64,000 bases of DNA from positions 96,251-160,250 of the forward strand of contig JASANE010028963.1 in the NCBI GenBank assembly GCA_030248225.1, written 5' to 3'. This stretch comes from Trileptium ribeirensis. Its lineage: Eukaryota; Nematoda; Enoplea; Enoplida; Thoracostomopsidae. The translations under genes and the position numbers were made by a program. The notes under the pieces are model-generated. The model searched no databases and was not told where the DNA came from. It saw nothing but the letters and a program-made list of their open reading frames with translations. Shown piece by piece: positions 11,585 through 21,660 of the stretch (positions within the stretch are counted from its first letter, which is position 1; the number at the start of each line of letters is the position of its first letter).

Positions 11585-11640
11585 ATTGGCAAAAATTGAG
11601 ATTGGCAAAAATTGAGATTGGCAAAAATTGAGATTGACAA
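11585..11640. repeat. 16-bp tandem repeat, about 3.5 copies
   Basis: The unit 'ttggcaaaaattgaga' is repeated head to tail. It makes the FCQSQFLPIS-type repetition seen in the minus-strand ORF here, which is therefore a repeat artefact. Confidence 0.8.
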
Positions 11641-12528
11641 AAAGTAGGGCAAGCTAAGCAAACATTTATTGGCAAAAATTGTGAAAAATTATAGTAAAAT
11701 TGAAAAAAAAATTGAGTTCGTAAAATTTCAAAAAAATTTACCCCTTCCCCCACACGCATATCACCCCGCGAAGAACTCACTCCTTCCCGCCAACCATATA
11801 CCCCTTAAGAGGACGGACCTTCGACATCTATTTCATAGCCTTTTCGACCTTGGACACCTATGATCCGTTACATCTACATGTATGAAAGAATGTTGTTGTT
11901 ATATTGTCGGGGTTTCTAAACAGATCGAAACCATCTGCAACAGTGTCGCTGCAAACAAATATTTACATCATCTATAACACACGAAGGTTTACATTCCAAT
12001 CGTATGTGTCTGTTTACATTAAAGCGTGTTCAAGTTAGCTTTCACTATCATACGAAGAACTGTAGCAGCTTTTATAATGAATTGGTTTAATATTGTCAAA
12101 CAGCTGGAAGAGCCGTCTGCAAAAAGCGATTAGTTGGACCAATGTCCTGTTTTACAACTGCATTTATTCTGCATATAAACTTGTTTCAAAAGCAATATTA
12201 TTGTACTGTTATTGTAATTATTGACAATTGTTAATGACAGATATTTATGCGAATTAACCACAAAGGTAATTTGCATAATACGCTTATTTCGTGTATATAA
12301 GCTGATGGAAGGTCAGCAATACAGTTCAGCCAGTTTTGATTCACAGTTAGTCAAGTTCTCGCCAGGCGCTGTCTCCTTTATTAGGCAACACTGCAATGCT
12401 GTTCACCAAGGTTAGTGCTTCTATATTGCGCCTTATTGTTTATTATATTTGTTAAATAAACGTTTTGTGGGTTTTATCTTTGTTTTAATCAACAACAGCG
12501 AACCAAAGACCACAGCGATCCCACTAAA

Positions 12529-12546
12529 TGGTGAACCTAACGCGAT
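12529..12546 (+). other. Primer binding site, tRNA-Trp-like
   Basis: TGGTGAACCTAACGCGAT follows the LTR-like region. It begins with the TGG that pairs with the CCA end of a tRNA and differs at a few positions from the TGGTGACC(C)CGACGTGAT type used by CsRn1-like elements. Confidence 0.6.
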
Positions 12547-13363
12547 CTGCAAATCAACGTGATCTAAAACAACGCAAACGGACGTGATTTGGCGGCGTCC
12601 ATTCTAATCAAACCGTTACACGTGACCGCTGGGTAAAGGAAGCCTGATTAAGACATAAAAAACTGAAATGAAAAAATAACAAAAATTTGATTACTGGTTG
12701 ATTGATAATCTCGTGAGCAAAAAGCAACTGGTTGGCCACTCTGATGTTCGCTCGTTCAACAACGTATATCGCTCAATGTACGATAACGATTCAATCACAA
12801 TCGGTTTTAAATCGCTGATTTCGGCAGTCGTGGCGCGCAACCGAGCACAATTTTGTAGTACCACCGTCCTAATGGTAATTAACCAGAGGTTGGTACATAA
12901 TCAATCAGCGTTAAACGGACATCAAGCGCAACTATGCAGAACTTATCACTGGTATGTCCAGGTTCACTCAGGTTCGTAAACAATCAACAAGCACAGCGAA
13001 CATACGTTGGTTAAACAACAAATGAAATGGCATAACTGGTGGATAGCAACGGGTTCCGAACGACAAACAAATTTTTGCAATCGATTGCAGAACCTAGTCC
13101 AACAAACTATGATAGATCAAACGAGTCCTATATCGATGATGGTGGATTCACGCAATACTCGCTGTTGCAACGCAGCTCGGTCAACTGGAGTTCAAACCTC
13201 GTTCAATCTCTCGCAATTGTCCAATAAACTCTCGATGACAACACCGTTTGGGCTTTACTGGTGCATCAGCCGTCGGTCGTACAGGCAATCAACGTGCATC
13301 CAACTCCTTCTTATTATCGCGTGACACACGGAATTCAGTCCAGGACCTGTCAATTTCAACAGT

Positions 13364-14300
13364 ATGGCGAAAAACGAACTCGAACAATTGCTGGCTCTGC
13401 TCAGCGACTATGACGATGAATTCGCAATTCCGTCAACAAAGCACCTAATCATCGAAGCCATCGAGCAAGAGAACAAACGGGTTCCCAAATTGGCACTCGA
13501 TCGTATACAATATTCTGCCACCGCTCCTGAACCTACCGAAAAAATTAGAAGTCGATCAAGTTGCAGGATTTTTCCAAAAACGACGTACATGCTTTGTTCG
13601 ATCTGGTCAAGCAGCTGTTGGATAAGATTCCGTTCGATGTTAGAAAGCGAAGCATTCTTCGTACTTTACCGATACATATCTTCTGCGAAAGGGAACAAAG
13701 GACCCCAACAGATACGATGCAATCAAATAAACCGTCGTCACACATCTAAGCGAAGGTGAGAACTGCAAGCTAGCAAAATCCTCGAGGCGCTAGACCTCGT
13801 CGTCTAAATACCATCGACAGCTTTTAAATATTTACAGCGGTTGGCACCAAATAGTCCCGATTTAGTGCGATTGTGGTTGAAAGAAATCTTTCCCGAATCG
13901 GTTAGAATGGTTCTGGTAACGCTCGACGACGTCTCAATCGAGAATCAGGCTACAATTACGAACAAAATGGTAGCACAGATAGCAACGGATTCGCGTATTC
14001 AAAAAGGCACAATGGAGTCAACCGAAGCGTCGAGGATAGCGACGAAGCTCGAGCAGCAGTTTTATGAATTGAAAGACGTGACGGAAAAATACTGGATTGG
14101 TGAACAATGGCAATTAAATTGGTTCAGTAACTGGACCAAACGATACAATAGCCGATCGCGGTCTCAAGATCGACAGCCACGACCCAACAACTATTATCAC
14201 ACCACCTTTGGTCGTAAGGCACGGAAATACAAGGAACCATGCAGCTGGCCATACGGTCAGTCGGGAAACGGGAGAACACCGTCTCGAACACGATGACAGA
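13364..14300 (+). pseudogene. Gypsy gag (capsid/nucleocapsid), frameshifted
   Basis: The gag is readable in pieces in three frames. At 13698 is KDPNRYDAIK, stop, TVVTHLSEGENCKLAK, matching the capsid segment 'PYD.LK..LI.RLS.SE..KL'. At 13850 is SPDLVRLWLKEIFPESVRMV, matching 'D.LLR.LWLQRLP..V..IL'. Near 14190 is NNYYHTTFGRKARKYKEPCS, the 'C.YH..FG..A..C..PC' knuckle in which the first and third metal-binding Cys are Asn/Tyr and Tyr. Internal stops and frameshifts make it a pseudogene. The ORF that starts at 13364 (MAKNELEQLLALL) may hold the region just before the capsid. Confidence 0.7.
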
Positions 14301-14408
14301 CGGAGTAAACTCAACCCGCATTACCACGCCGGGCCTCAGAGATTCTGTCTGTAGTTTCTTTCCGATCTCAAACGCAACGGTGCCATCAAAACTAGAACAG
14401 TATCTATT

Positions 14409-14681
14409 CATTTTGGTACTGCCAACGGTTCTCTGCTCCAAGTTAACAGCACCCGATTATTATCCTTTCAACTAAATAGCAGGCGATCAAATTTTCAATG
14501 GACGTTCTACATCGCAGATGTCTTAATGCTGATCCTGAGATATGACTTTCTAAATAAAAATTCTCCAGCTATAGACTGTCTCAACAACCACTTAATTTCG
14601 ATAAACAATGCCAATAAACTATTAAATTTAAGGTGTGGTAATAAACAATCATTTTTACGACTATCAACAGCAACGGTTTAG
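14409..14681 (+). pseudogene. Gypsy aspartic protease, C-terminal part
   Basis: The frame reads HFGTANGSLLQVNSTRLLSF, then FQWTFYIADVLMLILRYDFL, and ends with a stop near 14680. This matches the retropepsin C-terminal half of CsRn1-type elements ('AANGS.I.TYG...L.L', 'F.W.F.IADV...ILG.DFL'). The catalytic D-T-G that should lie about 40 codons earlier cannot be found in any frame, and the flap-side G of 'ILGADFL' is Arg. The enzyme is therefore non-functional. Confidence 0.75.
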
Positions 14682-16164
14682 AGGCATCGGTCGCAATTGT
14701 TTATACAATCTTTGAAAGAACTTTTACAATATTTGCTCAAAAATTGCGAATCAGTATTATCGATCGATCGATTCAAACGACAACCTTACATACTCGGTGC
14801 AACATCAGATCCTCATAGCATGTCAACCGTGTTTCGAGTCAATCTGTATCTGTGAATGACCACCGCAAAGCCTTCCGGCTGACTCGAAACTTGCCACATC
14901 CTCTATGTCGAGCTCGTTCCATTATCCGCGGAATCTGTGGCACCCCGCTATCAACCGAGTAGTCCCAACTAGAACGCTGGCGTTATCATTTCAAGAGTAT
15001 CTTAGTTGGGGACGGACAGCTTTAAACGCATCCAATATAAAAAACATTAAGTGAAGTGCCGCCATCTGTTGCTGAATTATTAGCGTTGCTAAATAATTTT
15101 AGGAATTCATAGGTTACAACGTAATTATTATAAAAACTAGTAATATCGTCTATTTTTAAATTTTTATTAAAAGATCGAAATTTTTATTTTGATATTTAAT
15201 ATTTTACGGCATATATTATTATATATAGTAACTATGACAATCTACGTATGATTCATAGGTGACGCGACGCCTACGCTTTGAGTACGGGAATTACATGGTT
15301 GAAACATGCAATTTTTCCTAATTAATGTCTTCTGCTACCTACGGTATCACCCAACGGTAAAATACCATTACACCCCCCTTATGGCTATTATTGTTACGCT
15401 GTGTGTGGTTTAAAATTGTTTGTTAATGTACAGTTAACATTGTGATGCAATACTGATTTTTTGCACTAACGATTAAAGCTGTACGAAAGTGCATATTTTT
15501 ACGCTATGAAAGGCAAACTGTGATAGAAATTGGTACTAGGTGAACTGCAGTTGTGTAAGGTAACAGAACAATCTGTAAGGTTATACCAGCTGCTAGACAG
15601 GTTTGCTTTTTATTGTAAATTATTCCTTTAACCTGACTTCAGAATGTATTAATAGCCTGCAGATGCCCGTGACACAATAGAAAGCTACAGCTATAAAGTA
15701 GCAAAAATATCATTCTATGAATATGTGAATATAACCAAGCTATTTTTTCAAATTCATTTTTAGTAGCTGCATGTGTTTCTATTTGAAATTATGCGGGCAA
15801 ATAAGATCTCCCATTGCTATTCGTCTTTACTTGCAAATCAATTTTTACGACCATTTCAAAGCGATAACTTGTAGACCTTATTTTTATGCTTTAATGACGT
15901 TTGTAGCTGAGTTTGTCGCCATATATAAACAGTGTTATTTTTTATAAAAAGTTCAAGAATTCATTTGATCAAGAGCTTATGATGGACAACTTGAAAATAG
16001 TATGGTTCTTATACCACACTATATTATATCAGCTGTAAGATCACACACTTCTTCAAGGGTTCCTTGTGGACTCTTTCATGTCAATTATGCTGATAAATAT
16101 GTTCAATTGTAGATCGAGTAGCACTATCAGATGACTGCCTGAAAAGCGAAACTAAATGATTTTT

Positions 16165-16386
16165 AGAGCACCGATCATATAAATAAGCGTATGGTCAAGG
16201 TCTGTCGCCCATTCATTCAAAGTCTGAGTCAACTAAAGTTTTTAAATGCTAAATACACCTGACATGTTGCCATGTAGAGCACTGATCATATAAATAAGCG
16301 TTTGGTCAAGGTCTGTCGCCCATTCATTCAAACACTGAGCCAACTAAAGTTTTTAAATGCTAAATACACCTGACATGTTGTCATGA
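16165..16386. repeat. 111-bp tandem duplication
   Basis: The segment starting 'gagcaccgatcatataaata' at 16166 is repeated, with few differences, from 16277 ('gagcactgatcatataaata'). Both copies end in 'ctaaatacacctgacatgtt'. The low divergence indicates a fairly recent duplication. Confidence 0.85.
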
Positions 16387-16899
16387 AATTATCATTTGTA
16401 TTATTCCTTTGAGATGTAGATTTGAATTAGCAACATCATTAATGCCACAGATTCATTAATTATATCGGCTATCTATTTTCAACATGCCATATGGTGAATG
16501 CTATAAAAACGTAAAAGGACGCTGTGGGCGTCAAACATCAAAATGTAGAATTCTTAAATAACATGCAACACACATTTTAGTGCAGTATTTTTATGACCTT
16601 TAGTGGTTTTTAACGTTCGATATATTTTGAGGCAAACGCGGTCGCCGATGCCATTGTGCAGCCGGACTGATAGCACACATGCAGACAATGAATTTTACTA
16701 TCCAAAACTTAACTTCGGCAACAAGTAATCTCGAAGAATAACTAGTTATCACAGGTTTATCATATCATGATCGTTGGTCGTCATATATCACCCATCCCAT
16801 TTAGCAGTATTGCAATATGCCGCATAGAAAGGACGGTTAGTCTATGAACAAATTTTATTAATGGATGGTCCCAAGTCAATATGAGGAATACAGCGCTAT

Positions 16900-17050
16900 A
16901 CCCTTAAAAAGATGGTTCGGGATCACCCGCTCTCCGACTCAGTCTTATACTTAGTATATTCTTCATATAAGGACATTAGTGTAGGCTTAAGGCTCACGCT
17001 TAGGCTTAGTATATCGACGACGACATAGTCTGCATATAGGTTACGCACCC
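16900..17050. repeat. Copy of the TTAGGC-bearing dispersed repeat
   Basis: Contains 'gtgtaggcttaaggctcacg' and 'cttaggcttagtatatcgac', the same arrangement as the copy at 9230-9420. Confidence 0.5.
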
Positions 17051-17669
17051 TCAGCTTTGCTTTGGCCAAGGATTGATTTATAATTTATTGCTTAATATGA
17101 GTTGAAAATTTCTTTAACATTTCCTGGAACACTTTGGTATTCGAACGAATTCATCAAATCTGAGGTATCGATATCGAGTTAAAATATTTTCAACTTTGTA
17201 TCTGTAAAAATGCATCAACTTTGATCCAAGAAATTCTTCAAACGTTATTTCCCTGATTAAAAATATAATAATTTTCAAGTTCTGTTCTCGTACAAACCAC
17301 AACTTTTCTTTTTATTTCTATTTTTTTGTTCAATTTTCTTCCATTTTTGCAGCATGGATATGGGTGTTCTACTTGAATGAAATTTACAACTACAAATTAC
17401 CACGTCAAGATATAGTTACAGTATTATCTATACATTGCTATTCCACAGTTTAATTAAAATCTTGTTACCACTGGTTTACCACAGGTAAAAGCAATCAAAT
17501 ATTCACATAAAGTTTTATTTGAATGTTTGGCCGATCGTATAGATATAAAATTAAAATAATCGACTAAAGGAATGAAAGAGCGCCGGGCTGCGAATATATA
17601 TTTCTACTTATACCTTATTTTAAAATTTTATTTTAAATCGAAATTGCATGCGACTGAAATGAAATTGTC

Positions 17670-18000
17670 AAAAATGGCCCAGTGGTCTAGCGCGCCGTCC
17701 AGTTCTTCCAATCAATATGTAAGGTGCTGAAATCTCATCGGCAGCTTTTAGTCGTTTTCAGTAGTTTTTGTTCCAGTAAATATATGCATGTTCGCATGAC
17801 ACGTAATATTTCCGGAATAAGATTAGTAGGGCACTAATAGAACAGTTGCGTGCTCTCTTGTGTTACCAATCCGCAGGTTAGGTGTTCAACTCCTATTGCA
17901 ATCTTTTCTGCTTTTTCAGTAGCTTTTGCTCCAGGAAACATACACATCAGAACCTGACATGTAGACACATAATAAGATTGGCGAAGCACCAAAGAAAAGA
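17670..18000 (+). repeat. Two tRNA-derived SINE-like units in tandem
   Basis: The first unit (about 17675-17835) begins 'tggcccagtggtctagcgcg', a good match to a tRNA A box with flanking D-arm. The second (about 17850-18000) has 'ggtgttcaactcc', a good B box. Both continue into the same tail ('ttttcagtagtttttgttcc', then a 'catgacacgtaata' or 'catgtagacacataata' block and 'ataagatt'). This is the layout of tRNA-derived SINEs: polymerase III promoter head plus an unrelated body. The ORFs overlapping the units are artefacts. Confidence 0.55.
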
Positions 18001-18579
18001 TAAATTAGTAAATGTCATATGTTCACGGTTGTTCCAACTAATACAAAATAGCGAATTTTGGGATAGAGGATGCTGTAGGCACATAAATATTAGCGAGAAG
18101 AACCATAGGTTAGACCAATAGATAATACGAATCATATGGGTCCTTTGGCTCTAATATAAATATGTCTAAAAAGCATTGGAAACGACAGTAGCATCTCTGC
18201 GTTCAAAAACTGATGTTCCTTGTTTTTGGCTTGTCTACTCGCTGATGTGTACGGGTGCCGAATGAAATAGGTGAACAACACATTTGCAAAAACAGCGAGA
18301 TTACAAAAGTTGTCAAAATTCAGTTTTTCACGAATAGCGCATAAATTACGTTAAAAGCACCGTTGGTTGTGTCAGAAGCACTATTTTATTCATATGAAAC
18401 GAGTTTATTATACATTTTTTGTACGTTATTCATGAAATATTTAGTTTCAAATCTGTATTTTACTAAACGTTTTATTGTCGTTTTTGTATTAACTTGTCTT
18501 CACGGGTGCCAATAAAACACTTAAATAGAGGAATTAAATCCTACGGAGCCCGACGAACAGACGTGAAATGTAGCCCCTG

Positions 18580-18860
18580 CAGTTATCGCCATACTAAGTC
18601 CAAGCCATAACTAAGCATAGGTCCTTATATGAGATATACACTAAACCTAAGCCTAAATGTGTGCAATAACAAGGCCTGCCTATTGTTCATCAACGCATTT
18701 TGATACGACAAAAGTAAATAAAATGCAGGTCATGCCGTTTTTGCCATACTAAGTCTGAGCCATATCATAAGTGTTCAGGTCCTAAACATTAAGCCTTAGC
18801 CTACGTCGGGCAGCTGCCGCCCTACGAACTTCCTGCATTAGGCTGTTCCTTTTCCAATCG
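18580..18860. repeat. Two copies of the TTAGGC-bearing dispersed repeat
   Basis: Two adjacent segments each contain 'gccatactaagtc', a 'taggtcct' or 'caggtcct' block and 'taagcct' doublets; the second continues into a GC-rich 'gccgccctacgaacttcctg' part, as the copy near 4.0 kb does ('ccgccccccgaacaccccg'). Confidence 0.55.
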
Positions 18861-19208
18861 TTATAACTTATTCACCTTCAAGTTTATTTGAAGCTGTAGT
18901 GAATATGCATTGTTGGTATTGTATGGGAGGGTGGACCTATGTTTATTGCTAATATATTGGTACAAAAATTAAGGTCTATTTAGGTGAGCAAAACTTATCT
19001 CACGGGGACTGCAGTCCAAGAATATAATAAATTAACCATGAAAATCTAGTCATGCAAAACAGTTTATTAATATTTTGCCTCGATTTGATTATAACCCATA
19101 TCAAGCTACTTCTCAATGGGTTTATTATGATGTACTGTATTTAGGGGCTATTTCAGAAATTAAATATAAATACAGTTAATATTTGACACGGTTCAGCCAA
19201 ATATTAAC

Positions 19209-19502
19209 ATGCAGCAACTCACGAAGCTTCTCGTTTTTCTTGCTATAGCTACGCTTCTTATCAGCAACGACTTCTTTGGAACAACTGGAGTTACTGCATT
19301 TCGAATGTCTGGATCTCTAAAACAACAGCGCACCCTGTCAAACGCCCGTCAGGGCCAACGAGGGTACAATGTCAAGCGACGACCATTCCATCCAGCTGGA
19401 TATGAACCAAGCTGGACTAGGTTGAGAAGAAATCAAATTGATGCTGATGCGCTTTTTGCTCCGTTGTTCAATCTCGACGACCAAAGCAATGAACAATGGT
19501 GA
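19209..19502 (+). CDS. Small secreted protein, possible processed peptide precursor
   Basis: A single-exon ORF of 97 codons. Residues 1 to about 30 form a strong signal peptide: MQQLTKLLVFLAIATLLIS, a hydrophobic core of about 13 residues, with a plausible cleavage near GVTA-F. The mature part is basic and polar, with a dibasic or tribasic site VKRR, then PFHPAGYEPSWTRL, then RR, then an acidic tail rich in Asp, Asn and Gln ending DDQSNEQW. A short segment between basic sites behind a signal peptide is the layout of peptide precursors, but I do not recognise the peptide and it lacks the Gly needed for C-terminal amidation. There is no Cys. A TATA-like AAATATAAATA lies about 35 bp upstream and an ATTAAA polyadenylation signal about 35 bp downstream of the stop. 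Function unknown. Confidence 0.65.
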   Translation: MQQLTKLLVFLAIATLLISNDFFGTTGVTAFRMSGSLKQQRTLSNARQGQRGYNVKRRPFHPAGYEPSWTRLRRNQIDADALFAPLFNLDDQSNEQW

Positions 19503-19534
19503 TCGTGCGCAAATGATACTAAGCTGGGATGATC

Positions 19535-19548
19535 ATTAATATTAAAGC
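19535..19548 (+). terminator. Possible polyadenylation signal of the small secreted gene
   Basis: ATTAATATTAAAGC contains ATTAAA a short distance after the stop at 19502. It is the nearest polyadenylation-type hexamer; use is inferred. Confidence 0.35.
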
Positions 19549-19559
19549 AGCAAATTACG

Positions 19560-21660
19560 CTGACAGTCAGCAATACATACATGACATTAACCAATTTTAC
19601 CCGAAAATATATTTTATATTGTCCAGAAATAGACACTTAACGCAATTTTCATTATACAGAAAAATAATTTAAGTTTAGTTACGGTGATTACAGAAAGAGT
19701 TCGTTTAAGAACTTATTTAAAAACTTAAACCAGCACTGCACTTAGTATCATGAGTCGGTGGCAATTGATCCCTGGCAGCTTATGTAGCAGTTCTAGAAGT
19801 TCCTGGTTACCTCTAGGCATCGTATTTTTCTCTTTTAGGCTGCCTTTGGTAAAATCTAACATGTGCCCGAACTAAGGTTTCGGTTTATAGACTGTTTTTC
19901 TATAGCTAAATTTGAATCTATTTCTGATTTGTAACGAATTATTGTACCCAAATGCATTGCGGTTTATCTGTTGTCAGAATATATACAATTTTTAGCAATG
20001 GTATAATTAATATTGTTCAAATACAGTATTTAGCGTTTCTGATAAATTCTTCTAAAATTTAAAATTTACCTTACAAGATGGCATAAAATTGTGTTGCATT
20101 TCACTATAATGCTATCATAATAATAAAATTTTAGCGATAACAGTACTGATTATTCGTAGAATAATCCCTCTAGAAACATATGGAAAGAACAAACAGGAAT
20201 TGAAATAGTTGTATAACCGTTGAGTTAGAAACCCTAGGAAAACATCAAACTTTAATTCACACTCCCCTGTTGTGTTAACTTGATTGAAGTCCATGTCGGA
20301 AGCGCGATAATAATGCACATGAAATTTTACGAAGTGAGGGTTCTGCGACGATTGCTAGAAGCTTACGATTGTGTTTTTAATTCATTTCTCGCATTGCGAG
20401 TGAACCCTCCACATCAGCCTCTCATAACAGTCATTTAAATATCAGAAATTGATTATTTTACCATTTTATTAGCTAGCTAGCTAAAACTATACTATGTTTT
20501 ATCGACGTATTTTTAACATGCCTTTCCACCCAACGGTATCAGCGTAGCATCTGGTTATGCGTTGTAATGCCAGTACTGTTTAGTCTGTGCAAGCTTTTTC
20601 GGTTAGCCCCTACCAGCGCGAAATTTGAAGATACGATGGTACTTTTATTCGACTCAGCTCGATGAGCTGGTGCAGAAAATATACATTTCGGCCACTTTAA
20701 TGACAATTTTTTTCTATAAATCATAGTTCCCCATCCACCGGTACCCCAAATTTTCAAAAAAATTTACTCCATAAATATATAATGTATAATTTTATATACC
20801 ATACGAGCTTTATTGACGTGCTGATTCGTACAGTGGTTCAGATGAAACGGTATTTTTAGGGTTAAAATAAACCTGACTCTAAGCCTAAGTTTCGAGACCC
20901 TTGAACCGAGTTTGCTGCATCAAAATTTGTGCCGAGTCCATTGGGTTTTTCAATTGGGTCAATTTTAAGTTGGCCGTTCCCGAATAAGCTGATTAAAATT
21001 AATTTGGCGTCAAAAATTATGTTGAAAACGGGTATTTTAATGTGCTGCAGAATATTGTTTCTAGTCTACCAAGCATTTAACTTGCTAGTTGGATAAAATA
21101 GCTGTAAGTAGTTTATATATGGTTTCGCTCCATTTTCCGAATGATGTTTTGAGAACAAACCACATAACGCTCTTGCTTTCGTATCGAAATGACAGTTTTA
21201 CGCAAAATTAATTTATTTCGATGGATTCGGCCTAAGCTGTTCGATTTAAATCAGTCCGTTTCAAATCATGAAACCAAGTCATTATGGCCTAAGTCCGTAT
21301 ACCAGCCCTGAAATTATTTCTGTTACTAATTTTAATTCCTGTTAAAAAATACAAAAAACCAAAAGAACATTTAAAACAAAGCTGAATACATATGGACGCC
21401 TAGCTAGGTAATAAAGAACCCTATATTAACAACCACAAAAAATAGGTACCAATTCGTTTGAACCGTCATCCCTACCTATCCAACTTGAACATAGCAAAAA
21501 TTTGTAAAATGTACCGCTGAAGGACTATATTTTTGGTTCAGAATAGAATAATAGTGGGTTATTCGTTTTGCTGTAAAGCTGTAGATTTAAGTAAAAAATA
21601 GTGCATTTGCTGAAACTGGTGCACTAACGGCCGAACAGTTGTTAGGAAAAGTTTGCAAAA
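19560..21660. other. Noncoding AT-rich stretch
   Basis: No gene was recognised. ORFs of up to 72 codons on the minus strand (for example at 20539-20757) have no signal, domain or splice context. I see only AT-rich unique-looking sequence here. Confidence 0.5.

Larger units (their letters stand above)
7430..12190. other. Noncoding stretch with local repeats
   Basis: No coding region was recognised. It holds a small duplication ('ttgctacatcaggagcagtga', around 7710-7760), two copies of the palindrome TGTTCGCGAACA (7810 and 7875), two copies of the TTAGGC-bearing repeat (about 8040 and 9230-9420), and the tandem repeats listed separately. ORFs of 60-80 codons here are low-complexity (Phe/Ile/Leu/Lys-rich) and look like chance. 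Confidence 0.55.
12200..14690 (+). mobile_element. Ty3/gypsy LTR retrotransposon of CsRn1 type, truncated
   Basis: The segment has the order LTR, primer binding site, gag, protease and then stops; no reverse transcriptase or integrase follows. The LTR-like part (about 12200-12525) has a TATA box (gtatataagc, about 12293) and a polyadenylation signal (aataaa, about 12456). At 12529 is TGGTGAACCTAACGCGAT, close to the TGGTGACCCCGACGTGAT-type site, complementary to the tRNA-Trp 3' end, used by CsRn1-like elements. The gag carries the atypical C-H-C-C knuckle region of this clade in decayed form. No second LTR was identified. The clade assignment rests on the primer site plus the gag and protease motifs together. 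Confidence 0.7.
14690..19160. other. Noncoding stretch with SINEs and local duplications
   Basis: No coding exon was recognised. Contents that I can support are listed separately: a 111-bp duplication near 16.2 kb, a TTAGGC-bearing repeat near 16.9 and 18.6 kb, and two tRNA-derived SINE-like units at 17.7-18.0 kb. The part from 14.7 to 15.05 kb is somewhat richer in G+C and may be an eroded part of the adjacent retrotransposon. Confidence 0.5.

Noticed and set aside
17675..17750. Functional tRNA gene
   Set aside because: The A box is good, but no acceptor stem or proper anticodon arm can be drawn and the sequence continues into a SINE-like tail.
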